Shown here in pieces: positions 41,614 to 49,896 of a stretch of DNA of 64,000 bases. Numbering within the stretch: the stretch's first letter is position 1; the number at the start of each line of letters is the position of its first letter. Both the position numbers and the translations under genes were made by a program. The stretch covers positions 1-64,000 of the forward strand of contig NZ_JAUHJR010000012.1 of assembly GCF_030412915.1 (NCBI RefSeq), read 5' to 3'. This stretch comes from Nocardioides abyssi (lineage in GTDB: Bacteria > Actinomycetota > Actinomycetes > Propionibacteriales > Nocardioidaceae). Under the pieces are notes generated by a model, which was not told where the DNA came from, made no database searches, and saw only the letters and a list, made by a program, of their open reading frames with translations.

Positions 41614-42972
41614 ATGCCGACCACCCCCGGGACCCCGACCACGCTGACGCCCCTCCCGCCCGGCGAGCACGGCCTGCTGGCCGCCCGGCCCGGGCCCGAC
41701 CTGGCCGCGGCCGGGTACGCCGAGACCGAGCTGGTCGCGGCCGGTGTCGCCCCGTCGTACGCCGCCGACGAGCTGCCGCAGGACGGCCGCTGGTCGCTGG
41801 CCGAGCGGGACCGCGCCGACTTCGCGACGCGGGTGCTGCTGCGCGCGCCGGCCGACCCGGCGGCGTACTCCGGGACGCTCGTGGTCGAGTGGCTCAACGT
41901 CAGCTCCGGCACCGACGCGGCGCCGGACTGGACCTACCTGGCCGACGAGGTCGTGCGCCGCGGGCACGCCTGGGCCGGCGTCTCCGCGCAGCACATCGGC
42001 GTCATGGGCGGCGTCTCCGCGGTCGGGCTGGGCGGCGCGAGCGCGGGGCTGCGGGGGCAGGAGCGGTACGCCGCGCTGCACCACCCGGGTGACGCCTACT
42101 CCTACGGCATCTTCACCGAGGTGGCCGGCGCGCTGGTCGAGCACCTGGCCGACGGCCTCGGCGCGACGACGTGCCTGCTCGCGATCGGGGAGTCGCAGTC
42201 GGCGTACGCCCTCACCACCTACGCCGACGGCGTCCAGCCGCTCACCGGCCGCTTCGACGGCTTCCTCGTCCACTCCCGCGGCGGCGCGGCGATGCCGCTG
42301 GGCGAGCCGGTTGAGGCGGTCGACATCGGCGTCTTCCGCAACCACCCGCCGACGCGGATCCGCGACGACCTCGATGTCCCGGTCGTCATGGTGCAGACCG
42401 AGACCGACCTGACCGGGCGGCTCGCCTACCTGCCGGCGCGCCAGCCCGACACCGACCTGCTGCGGCTGTGGGAGGTGGCGGGGACGGCGCACGCCGACAA
42501 GTTCCAGATCGGCGAGTTCGAGGACTACCTCTCGTGCCCGCGCCCGGTGAACCGCGGCCAGCAGGCGTACGTCGTCCGCGCGGCCCTGCGCCACCTCGAG
42601 ACGTGGGTGCGGGGCGGGCCGGCCGCGCCGACCGCCGACCGGCTCGAGGTGGTCGACGGCCGGTTCGTGCCCGACGACCTGGGCAACGCTCGCGGCGGGG
42701 TCCGCACGCCCGCGGTGGACGCGGCCGTCGAGGTGCTGTCCGGCGACACCGAGCCGGGGGCGCCGGTGATCTGCGAGCTGTTCGGCAGCACGGTGCCGTT
42801 GCCGGCCGAGCGGGTCGCGGTGGCCTACCCGGAGCTGTCGGCCTACCTGGCGGCGTACGAGCGGGCGACCGACGCGGCGGTCGCGGCCGGCTTCGTGCTG
42901 CCCGAGGACCGGGCCGAGGTGCTCGCCGAGGCGCGGGCGGACCTGGTCGCGGAGGCCCTGGGCGGCGGGTGA
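41614..42972 (+). CDS. Alpha/beta-hydrolase domain protein
   Basis: 452-residue cytosolic protein of the alpha/beta-hydrolase-like group. The nucleophile elbow is AIGESQSAYALTTYADG (Ser in GxSxS). SGTLVVEWLNVSSGTDAAPDW and AWAGVSAQHIGVMGG are conserved-looking in this family, and a late His in VAGTAHADKFQIG could complete the triad with an Asp. The substrate is unknown. It follows the CoA-transferase genes on the same strand and ends three bases from the convergent thioesterase gene. Confidence 0.8.
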   Translation: MPTTPGTPTTLTPLPPGEHGLLAARPGPDLAAAGYAETELVAAGVAPSYAADELPQDGRWSLAERDRADFATRVLLRAPADPAAYSGTLVVEWLNVSSGTDAAPDWTYLADEVVRRGHAWAGVSAQHIGVMGGVSAVGLGGASAGLRGQERYAALHHPGDAYSYGIFTEVAGALVEHLADGLGATTCLLAIGESQSAYALTTYADGVQPLTGRFDGFLVHSRGGAAMPLGEPVEAVDIGVFRNHPPTRIRDDLDVPVVMVQTETDLTGRLAYLPARQPDTDLLRLWEVAGTAHADKFQIGEFEDYLSCPRPVNRGQQAYVVRAALRHLETWVRGGPAAPTADRLEVVDGRFVPDDLGNARGGVRTPAVDAAVEVLSGDTEPGAPVICELFGSTVPLPAERVAVAYPELSAYLAAYERATDAAVAAGFVLPEDRAEVLAEARADLVAEALGGG

Positions 42973-42975
42973 GCC

Positions 42976-43653
42976 TCAGGCGTCCGTGACCGCCCAGCTG
43001 GGCACGATGAAGACGCCGTGGGCCTCGACGGTGACGCCGTCGGGGTCGGCGAGCGTCGCGACGACGAAGACCTTGCGGCCCTCCTCGCGGTCGACGCGGG
43101 CCTCGATGCGCACGGGTCCCAGCGGGGTGGCGCGGACGTAGCGCATGGTCAGCGTGCCGGTGAACGTGACGCGCTTGCGGGCGCTCGCCGCGACCCCCAT
43201 GACGTGGTCGAGCAGGAGCGCGCCGACGCCGCCGTGGACCATGCCGGGCGGACCTTCGTACTGCACGCCCAGCACCGTCTCGGCGTGGACGAGGTCGTCG
43301 GGGTCGCGCACGACGTCCAGCGGCGGCGCCACGGCGTTGCGCTCGCCGACCACCGCGTTGCCCCAGCTCCACGACCGGCCCTCGGCGTTGTAGCGCACCC
43401 CCGCGGGGCCGTCGATCCGGCGGGCGCGCAGCCGCGCGACGAGCGCGTCGACCTCGGCGCGGACCTCCCGGACCTCGTCCTCGTCGACGCACGTCTGGAT
43501 CGTCGCCGCGACCAGGTCGCGGACGCTGTCGGCCAGCGGCGCGTGCACCGCCTCGAGGCGGTCGACCTCGGCGGTGGAGACGTCCTCCTGGACGAAGATC
43601 GAGGCGTAGCCGGTGCCCGCCCCGCCGCCAGCCACGCCACCTGTGGCGCTCAC
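42976..43653 (-). CDS. PaaI-type hotdog-fold thioesterase
   Basis: 225-residue protein. The carboxy-terminal part is a hotdog domain: YEGPPGMVHGGVGALLLDHV holds the HGG active-site region, followed by TFTGTLTMRYVRATPLGPV. The amino-terminal 90 residues are a helical extension (ATIQTCVDEDEVREVRAEVD). It would hydrolyse acyl-CoA thioesters. The GTG at 43653 overlaps the stop of the upstream minus-strand gene by four bases, so both are co-translated. Confidence 0.85.
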   Translation of the reverse strand: MSATGGVAGGGAGTGYASIFVQEDVSTAEVDRLEAVHAPLADSVRDLVAATIQTCVDEDEVREVRAEVDALVARLRARRIDGPAGVRYNAEGRSWSWGNAVVGERNAVAPPLDVVRDPDDLVHAETVLGVQYEGPPGMVHGGVGALLLDHVMGVAASARKRVTFTGTLTMRYVRATPLGPVRIEARVDREEGRKVFVVATLADPDGVTVEAHGVFIVPSWAVTDA

Positions 43654-44918
43654 GCCGGGGCCGCCGACACCGGGAAGATCGGCAGCGAGCGGCGCGGCTC
43701 GAACGCGAACGACGCGCCCGTGCTGATCCGCGTCACCGCCACCTCGTCGGGCTCGCGCGCCGGCTCGGCCAGCGTGCGGATCGTCGCAGTCCAGGTGTCG
43801 GCCGAGCCGGTGACGTCCACGTCGAGGTAGGGGCTCACGCCGCGCACGGCCGCCTGCAGCGGGGCGGTCACGCCGGGCCCCACGAGGTCGATCCAGGCGC
43901 CGTCCTCGTGCGCTGCCGACGGGGTGACCGAGACCGAGCCGGCTGCGGGGTCGACCGACGCGGCGACGTACGCCGCGGGGTTGAGGAGCGGGTGGAGCCG
44001 CAGCACCTCGAGCGCACCGGCGGCGTCCGCGGGCAGGTCGAGCGCGCGGCGGATGCGGTCGGCGGCGACCCCGGCGATGCCGACCAGCTGCTTGGTGGCG
44101 ATCGTGCGCTCCTGGGTGCGACCGGCCTCGTCGTCGCCGGTGCGGGCGCGCAGGGCGAGCAGGAAGGCCAGGTTGAGCAGGTGCATCTGCAGGCAGACCT
44201 CGTCGGCGATGCGGACGAGCGCGGAGTGGCTGAACGCGGCGAAGTCCAGGTCGTCGACGAGGGGGCCGCTGTAGTCGGCGGCGCCGTCGTCGAGCGGGTC
44301 GACCGGGTCCAGCTCGAGGCCGGCGGCGCGGGAGCGCTGGTTGACCGCGAGCGCCGGTATGCCCGCGACCGGCGGGTGGGCGGGGTCGATGCGCACCGTC
44401 CACGCGCAGTGCGGGTTGCGGTCGGCCGGCAGCCGGGGCGGGCGGTGGATGGGCCGCACCTGCGCGCGCGGGTTGGTGGCGACGGCGGTGGCGTCGAACG
44501 TCGGGTCCTCGATGGTGTGGCACATCGAGCGCACGTAGTCCGGGCCCATCGGCTCGACGTCCATCAGCGCGCCGCAGTGGTCGAGGTGGAACTCGCCGGT
44601 CCAGCGGTCGTGGACGGTGTAGCGGAAGTCCATGAACTGCGGGGGAGCGCCGATGTCGAGCTGCAGCCCCTTGAAGATCGTGACCACGTCGCCCTCGTCG
44701 GGCGGGCCGGCGTAGCCCAGCGCCTGCTGCATCCGCCGGGTGTAGATCGGCGAGGCCGCCGCCCACTCCTCGATCGCGATCTGCGCCATCTCCTCGCGGC
44801 CGAACGCCGCGATGCACCACGCCATGCCCGACCGGTCGATCAGCTGCCCGATGAGCAGCAGCTCGGGGACGAGGGTGGCGAGCTGGGCGCGCGAGAGGTC
44901 GGCGTACCGGCTGGTCAT
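43650..44918 (-). CDS. Conserved protein of unknown function in lipid/steroid-type cluster
   Basis: 422-residue soluble protein starting MTSRYADLSRAQLATLVPEL. The start at 44918 is chosen because upstream in-frame sequence enters the promoter with its palindromic operator. There are no membrane segments. The central FRYTVHDRWTGEFHLDHC, MGPDYVRSMCHTIEDPTFDA and HRPPRLPADRNPHC contain several Cys/His that could bind metal. I do not recognise the family. It is co-translated with the thioesterase and divergent from the acyl-CoA synthetase, which suggests a role in acyl-CoA or steroid catabolism, by inference. Confidence 0.75.
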   Translation of the reverse strand: MTSRYADLSRAQLATLVPELLLIGQLIDRSGMAWCIAAFGREEMAQIAIEEWAAASPIYTRRMQQALGYAGPPDEGDVVTIFKGLQLDIGAPPQFMDFRYTVHDRWTGEFHLDHCGALMDVEPMGPDYVRSMCHTIEDPTFDATAVATNPRAQVRPIHRPPRLPADRNPHCAWTVRIDPAHPPVAGIPALAVNQRSRAAGLELDPVDPLDDGAADYSGPLVDDLDFAAFSHSALVRIADEVCLQMHLLNLAFLLALRARTGDDEAGRTQERTIATKQLVGIAGVAADRIRRALDLPADAAGALEVLRLHPLLNPAAYVAASVDPAAGSVSVTPSAAHEDGAWIDLVGPGVTAPLQAAVRGVSPYLDVDVTGSADTWTATIRTLAEPAREPDEVAVTRISTGASFAFEPRRSLPIFPVSAAPA

Positions 44919-44944
44919 GCGGGCATCGTCGGCCACCGCCGCGG

Positions 44945-44967
44945 GGGTGTCAACAGTGTTGACACCC
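44945..44967. promoter_or_regulatory. Perfect operator-like palindrome in divergent promoter
   Basis: GGGTGTCAACA and TGTTGACACCC, 11-base arms around a single G, in the 176-base gap between two divergent genes (unknown protein at 44918 and acyl-CoA synthetase at 45095). A second TTGAC...GTGTCGA-like half appears near 45040. The size and symmetry suit a TetR-type repressor that controls both directions. Confidence 0.65.
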
Positions 44968-45094
44968 GGTCCGGCCAGCCGGGACAAGACTCCGGCGGAT
45001 GTGGCCGAACCGGTTGACGGGAGGCCAGGACCCCGCCATCTTGACGCGTGTCGAGTGAGCCGGGTCACACGCCCGGCACGAGGGAGGCAGAGGC

Positions 45095-46699
45095 ATGGCG
45101 GAGAACGTGCAGCAGCTGGTCCGGGAGCGCGCCGAGGACGACGGCGTCGCGATCCGGTACGGCGACCGGAGCTGGACCTGGCGCGAGCACGTCGCGGAGG
45201 CGTCCGCCGAGGCCTCGGCGATGCTGGGCCTCGTCGACCGCGAGCGGCCGGTGCACGTGGCGGTGCTGCTGGGCAACACCCCGGACATGCTGCGGTCGAT
45301 GGCCGCGGCGGCGCTGGGCGGCTACGTGCTCTGCGGCATCAACACCACCCGGCGCGGGGCCGGGCTCGCCTCCGACGTACGACGCTGCGACGCCCAGGTG
45401 CTGCTCACCGACGCCGAGCACCGCCCGCTGCTCGACGGCCTCGACCCGCAAGCCGACCTCGGGGGAGTGCGGGTCGTCGAGATCGGCTCCGAGGAGCACA
45501 CGGCGCTCATCGCCGGCGCCGGCCCGCTGGTGCCGCTGCGCGAGGTCGAGGCGATGGACACCTTCATGATGATCTTCACCTCGGGCACGAGCGGCGACCC
45601 GAAGGCCGTGCAGGTGGCGCACCTGATGGTGCTCTTCTCCGGGATGAACCTCGTCGACCGGTTCTCGCTGACCGCGGACGACGTCTGCTACCTGTCGATG
45701 CCGCTCTTCCACTCCAACGCCGTCGTCGCCGGCTGGGCGCCGGCGCTCGGCGCGGGCGCGACGATGGTGCCGGCGAAGTTCTCCGCCTCGCGGTTCCTCG
45801 ACGACGTGCGCCGCCACGGCGTGACGTACATGAACTACGTCGGCAAGCCGCTCGCCTACGTGCTCGCCACCCCCGAGCGGCCCGACGACGCCGACAACAC
45901 GCTGCGCGTGGCGTTCGGCAACGAGGCCAGCGACCGCGACATCGACGAGTTCTCGACGCGGTTCGGCTGCGACGTCATGGACGGCTTCGGCTCCACCGAG
46001 CTCGCCGTGATCATCCTGCGCGAGCCCGGCACGCCCGCCGGGTCGATCGGCAAGGGCATGCCCGACGTCGGCATCTACGACCCCGAGACCGTCGCCGAGT
46101 GCGAGGTCGCGCAGTTCGACGAGCACGGCGCGCTCGTCAACGCCGACCGCGCCGTCGGCGAGCTGGTCAACACCCAGGGCGCCGGCTACTTCCAGGGCTA
46201 CTACAACGACCAGGGCGCGAACGACGAGCGGATGCGCCACGGGATGTACTGGTCCGGCGACCTCGCCTACCGCGACGCCGACGGCTGGATCTACCTCGCC
46301 GGCCGCACCGCCGACTGGATGCGCGTCGACGGCGAGAACCTCGCCGCGGCTCCCATCGAGCGGATCCTGCTGCGGCTGCCGCAGCTCAACCGGGTGGCCG
46401 TGTACGCCGTCCCCGACGGCAACGTCGGCGACCAGGTGATGGCCGCGATCGTCCTCCAGGACGACGCCACCCTCGCCCCGGCCGAGCTCGAGGCGTTCCT
46501 CGCCGACCAGCCCGACCTGTCGCCGAAGGCCTGGCCGCGCTACGTCCGCATCGCCCCCGACCTCCCCGCCACCGCCACCAACAAGGTCGTCAAGCGGGAG
46601 CTGATCGCCCAGGGCCCCACCGCCGGCAACGGCGAGCTCTGGGTCCGCGAGGAGCGTGGCCACACCTACGCCCCCGCCGCCGCCCCCGCCCTCGCCTGA
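45095..46699 (+). CDS. Acyl-CoA synthetase (AMP-binding, FadD17-like)
   Basis: 534-residue ANL-superfamily ligase that activates a carboxylic acid to its CoA thioester via an acyl-adenylate. The P-loop motif is MIFTSGTSGDPKAVQVAH, the second motif is DGFGSTE, and YWSGDLAYRDADGWIYLAGR with the hinge Asp, plus the catalytic Lys near TATNKVVKREL, complete the set. The ATG at 45095 follows AGGGAGG. The layout resembles mycobacterial FadD17, which belongs to the sterol-side-chain gene set; that substrate link is an inference. A perfect palindrome lies in its promoter. Confidence 0.88.
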   Translation: MAENVQQLVRERAEDDGVAIRYGDRSWTWREHVAEASAEASAMLGLVDRERPVHVAVLLGNTPDMLRSMAAAALGGYVLCGINTTRRGAGLASDVRRCDAQVLLTDAEHRPLLDGLDPQADLGGVRVVEIGSEEHTALIAGAGPLVPLREVEAMDTFMMIFTSGTSGDPKAVQVAHLMVLFSGMNLVDRFSLTADDVCYLSMPLFHSNAVVAGWAPALGAGATMVPAKFSASRFLDDVRRHGVTYMNYVGKPLAYVLATPERPDDADNTLRVAFGNEASDRDIDEFSTRFGCDVMDGFGSTELAVIILREPGTPAGSIGKGMPDVGIYDPETVAECEVAQFDEHGALVNADRAVGELVNTQGAGYFQGYYNDQGANDERMRHGMYWSGDLAYRDADGWIYLAGRTADWMRVDGENLAAAPIERILLRLPQLNRVAVYAVPDGNVGDQVMAAIVLQDDATLAPAELEAFLADQPDLSPKAWPRYVRIAPDLPATATNKVVKRELIAQGPTAGNGELWVREERGHTYAPAAAPALA

Positions 46700-46711
46700 C
46701 CTTCGGTTCGG

Positions 46712-47152
46712 ATGGCCGAGGAGGTTGCGCAGCAACCGTCTCGAGACCCCGTCCCGCCTCGGGTGGTTGAGGAGGTTGTGCAGCAACCGTCTCGAAACCC
46801 CTACCGCCTCGGGTGGTTGAGGAGGTTGCGCAGCAACCGTCTCGAAACCCCTCCCGCTGGTTGAGCCGGAGGCGCGCCAGCGCCGACGTGTCGAAACCCG
46901 GTGAGGGACGCAGGGCCGCAACCACGGTCACCGGGTTTCGAGACAGGCGCTGCGCGCCTTCCTCAATCAGCGGTGGGGCGCCTTCCGCTGGTTGAGCCGG
47001 AGGCGCGCCAGCGCCGACGTGTCGAAACCCGGTGAGGGGCGCAGGGCCGCAACCACGGTCACCGGGTTTCGAGACAGGCGCCAGCGCGCCTTCCTCAACC
47101 AGCGGGTGGTCGGGTTTCGAGACAGGCGCTGCGCGCCTTCCTCAACCAGCGG
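46712..47152. repeat. Cluster of eight REP-like palindromic repeats
   Basis: Eight copies of a short repeat in both orientations. Each runs from GGTTGAG (or its relative) to TCGAAACC. Plus-oriented copies lie at about 46712, 46764, 46814, 46857 and 46988, reversed ones at about 46930, 47061 and 47110. The cores differ but are self-complementary, for example GGTTGCGCAGCAACC. A larger block (46857-46973) is repeated once at a 131-base offset. The cluster fills the gap between the acyl-CoA synthetase and the TetR gene and contains no coding sequence. A further copy is at 53726-53795. Confidence 0.85.
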
Positions 47153-47173
47153 TGGCGGGTAGGCGAGTGGCAG

Positions 47174-47241
47174 TTGTCCAGAACTGGTTGCACCCGGACA
47201 AGAACACGTTCTAGGTTGGACACGTGTCCAGTTACGTGTCC
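47174..47241 (+). promoter_or_regulatory. Multiple operator-like repeats at TetR start
   Basis: Several copies of TGTCC/GGACA: a TTGTCC-GGACAA pair (47174-47201), AGAAC-AC-GTTCT (47201-47212) and a perfect 14-base palindrome TGGACACGTGTCCA (47217-47230) that overlaps the GTG start. Such clustering at its own promoter suggests autoregulation by the TetR protein. Confidence 0.6.
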
Positions 47242-47802
47242 AACGCCCCCCGACAGGAGCTCGGGGGGCGGCGTGCGGAGACGGTCGAGCGGCTGTTCTC
47301 GGCCGGGGCCGAGGAGCTGGACGAGGTCGGCCACGAGGCGCTGACGATCCGCTCGGTGGCGGGCCGGGCGGGGGTGTCGCCGGCGACGGCGTACACCTAC
47401 TTCGCCTCCAAGAACCACCTGTTCGCCGAGCTGTTCTGGCGCTCCCTGGTCGAGGACGCCGACCACGAGCCGCAGGGCGCGGACGCCGTCGCTCGCGTGC
47501 AGTCGGTGACGCGGCGGATGGCCGAGCGGCTCGCGGCCAGCCCGGCTCTGGCGGCAGCGGTGACGCCGGCGCTGCTGAGCTCGGACGCCGACGTGGCGCG
47601 GCTGCGGCTGCGGATCGGCGGGGAGTTCCTCGACCGCTTCGCCCGCGCGCTGGGGGAGCAGCCGGACCCGGCGGTGCTGGAGGCGCTGGTGCTGGCGTTC
47701 TCCGGGGCGCTGCTCCAGGCCGGCATGGGCGTCCTGACCTACACCGACATGGGCGAGCGGCTCGACGCCGTCGTCGCCGCGATCCTGGAGGGCCACGCAT
47801 GA
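47224..47802 (+). CDS. TetR-family regulator of the CYP51 cluster
   Basis: 192-residue TetR-type repressor. The helix-turn-helix lies at about 40-62 (TIRSVAGRAGVSPATAYTYFAS). The start is uncertain: GTG 47224 lies inside a palindrome, and GTG 47236 (VSNAPRQ) is an alternative; neither has a clear ribosome site, so the mRNA may be leaderless. The stop overlaps the P450 start (ATGA). A TetR gene (Rv0767c) occupies the same place in the M. tuberculosis CYP51 region, from memory, so it probably regulates the genes that follow. Confidence 0.88.
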   Translation: MSSYVSNAPRQELGGRRAETVERLFSAGAEELDEVGHEALTIRSVAGRAGVSPATAYTYFASKNHLFAELFWRSLVEDADHEPQGADAVARVQSVTRRMAERLAASPALAAAVTPALLSSDADVARLRLRIGGEFLDRFARALGEQPDPAVLEALVLAFSGALLQAGMGVLTYTDMGERLDAVVAAILEGHA

Positions 47803-49064
47803 CCACCACGGCGGAGCCGGCGGCCGCGCCCCCGGTGCTCGACCCCTACGACTACGCCTTCCACGACGACCCCTACCCGACGTACGCCCGGCTGCGCGCG
47901 GAGTCCCCGCTGCACCACAACGCCGAGCACGACTTCTGGGCGCTGAGCCGCCACGCCGACGTGGCGGCCGCGGTGCGCGACGACGAGACGTTCTCCAACG
48001 CGATGGGGGTCTCGCTCGACAAGAGCGCCTGGGGGCCGCACGCGCACAAGGTCATGTCGTTCCTCGCGATGGACCCTCCCCACCAGTCGCGGCTGCGCTC
48101 GCTGGTCTCCCGCGCGTTCACGCCGCGCCGGGTCCGCGAGCTCGAGCCGCGGGTGCAGGCGCTGGCCGAGCACTACCTCGGGCTCGCGCTCGACGGCGCG
48201 GGCAGCGGCGACGAGGTCGAGCTGGACTGGATCACGGCCTTCGCCGGCAAGCTCCCCATGGACGTCATCTCCGAGATGATGGGCGTGCCGCAGGCCGACC
48301 GCGACGAGGTACGCCGCCTGGCGGACCTGGTGGTCCACCGCGAGGAGGGCGTCCACGACGTGCCGGCCGCCGGCATGGAGGCGGCGCTGACGCTGGTCGG
48401 CTACTACGCCGAGATGCTCGCGGAGCGCCGTCGGCGGCCGAGCGAGGACCTCACGTCCGCGCTGCTCGAGGCCCGGATCGACGACGGCAGCGCGGACGGC
48501 GACCGGCTCGGCGACGACGAGATCATCGCGTTCCTCTTCCTCATGGTGGTCGCCGGCAACGAGACGACCACCAAGCTGCTCGGCAACGTGCTCTACCACC
48601 TCACTGCGACCCCGGCGCAGCTCGCCGACGTGCTCGACGCCGGCCCGGGGACGGACGGGCTGGTGGTGCCGTGGATCGAGGAGACGCTGCGCCACGACAC
48701 GTCGAGCCAGATGGTGGCCCGCCACCTCAAGCGCGACCTCGACCTGCACGGCACCGTCGCGCCGGCCGGGTCGAAGCTCCTGCTCCTGCTCGGCTCGGCC
48801 AACCGCGACGAGCGGGTCTTCACCGAGCCCACCGTCTTCGACCTGCACCGCGACCGCGCGGAGCTCTCGCAGATCCTCAGCTTCGGCGGGGGCCGGCACT
48901 TCTGCCTCGGCGCCAACCTCGCCCGCCTCGAGGCCCGGGTCGTGCTCGACCACCTCGTGCGGGTCGCGGGCGGCATCGAGGTCGACCACGACGCGGCGGT
49001 GCGCGTCCACTCCACGAGCGTGCGCGGCTTCGCCTCGCTCCCGACCCGCATCCGGTTGAGGTGA
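47799..49064 (+). CDS. Cytochrome P450 (CYP123-like position)
   Basis: 421-residue soluble bacterial P450. The heme-binding loop is FGGGRHFCLGANLARLE with the Cys thiolate, the I-helix motif is VVAGNETTTKLLG, and the K-helix ExxR is EETLRHD. It would insert oxygen into a lipid-type substrate using electrons from the ferredoxin encoded downstream. It overlaps the TetR gene by four bases. In M. tuberculosis the corresponding place holds CYP123; the equivalence is by gene order. Confidence 0.9.
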   Translation: MTTTAEPAAAPPVLDPYDYAFHDDPYPTYARLRAESPLHHNAEHDFWALSRHADVAAAVRDDETFSNAMGVSLDKSAWGPHAHKVMSFLAMDPPHQSRLRSLVSRAFTPRRVRELEPRVQALAEHYLGLALDGAGSGDEVELDWITAFAGKLPMDVISEMMGVPQADRDEVRRLADLVVHREEGVHDVPAAGMEAALTLVGYYAEMLAERRRRPSEDLTSALLEARIDDGSADGDRLGDDEIIAFLFLMVVAGNETTTKLLGNVLYHLTATPAQLADVLDAGPGTDGLVVPWIEETLRHDTSSQMVARHLKRDLDLHGTVAPAGSKLLLLLGSANRDERVFTEPTVFDLHRDRAELSQILSFGGGRHFCLGANLARLEARVVLDHLVRVAGGIEVDHDAAVRVHSTSVRGFASLPTRIRLR

Positions 49065-49071
49065 GCGCCCG

Positions 49072-49896
49072 ATGAACGCCAGCAGGTACGCCCAGCCCGA
49101 GCGGCGCCCGGCCGTCGTCGCCGGCGCCTCGTCCGGCATCGGCGCGGAGACCGCCCGCGCCCTGGCCGAGGCCGGCTTCCCGGTCGCGCTCGGCGCGCGG
49201 CGTACGGACCGGTGCGAGGAGGTCGCCGCCGCGATCCGCGCCGACGGCGGGGAGGCCGTGGCCCACCCGCTCGACGTCTCCTCGGACGAGTCGGTCGCCG
49301 ACTTCGCCGCGAAGGTCGCCGCCGACCTCGGCGAGGTGGAGGTCGTCGTCAGCAACGCGGGCCTCGTCGGCCCGGGCCGGCTGCTCGAGGTCGGCACCGA
49401 GCGGTTCGCGCGCGAGCTCGACGTCAACCTGGTCGGCCCCTACCGGCTGCTGCACGCCTTCGTGCCCGCGATGGTCGAGCGCCGGCGCGGCGACATCCTG
49501 TTCGTCTCCTCCGACGTGGCCCTCCGAGCCCGGCCGTTCATGTCGGCCTACACCGCCGGCAAGTCGGGCCTGGAGGGGCTCGTGGAGTCGCTGCAGATGG
49601 AGCTCGAGGGGACCGGCGTGCGCGCCTCGATCGTGCGGCCCGGCCCCACCTGGAGCGAGATGGGCGGTGACTGGGACGCCGACGACACCGCCTTCGTGCT
49701 GGAGCAGTGGGTGCGCTTCGGGCTGGCCCGCCACCCCCACTTCCTCAAGGCGCGCGCGATCGCCGACGCGATCACGACCGTGGTCGGCGCGCCCCGCGGC
49801 GTCCACATCAGCCCGGTCGACGTCAACCCCGAAGCACCCATCACAGCCCCCACCGACGCAGCCCCCACCGACGGATCCGCGGAGGACCCCCGATGA
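49072..49896 (+). CDS. Short-chain dehydrogenase/reductase
   Basis: 274-residue SDR. The cofactor loop is VAGASSGIGAETARAL, and VVVSNAGLVG and the catalytic Tyr-Lys in YTAGKSGLEG follow the family order, with SSD providing the Ser. The last 25 residues form a Pro/Thr/Asp-rich tail with a short repeat (APTDAAPTDG). It lies seven bases after the P450 gene, and its stop overlaps the CYP51 start by four bases. It likely oxidises or reduces a hydroxyl or keto group made by the neighbouring P450s. Confidence 0.9.
   Translation: MNASRYAQPERRPAVVAGASSGIGAETARALAEAGFPVALGARRTDRCEEVAAAIRADGGEAVAHPLDVSSDESVADFAAKVAADLGEVEVVVSNAGLVGPGRLLEVGTERFARELDVNLVGPYRLLHAFVPAMVERRRGDILFVSSDVALRARPFMSAYTAGKSGLEGLVESLQMELEGTGVRASIVRPGPTWSEMGGDWDADDTAFVLEQWVRFGLARHPHFLKARAIADAITTVVGAPRGVHISPVDVNPEAPITAPTDAAPTDGSAEDPR

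Noticed and set aside
47201..47212. KstR-type box (AAC-N2-GTT) for cholesterol regulon membership
   Set aside because: The core fits but the outer T of the consensus is missing, and the motif lies among the TetR's own repeats; a KstR link is not supported by sequence alone.
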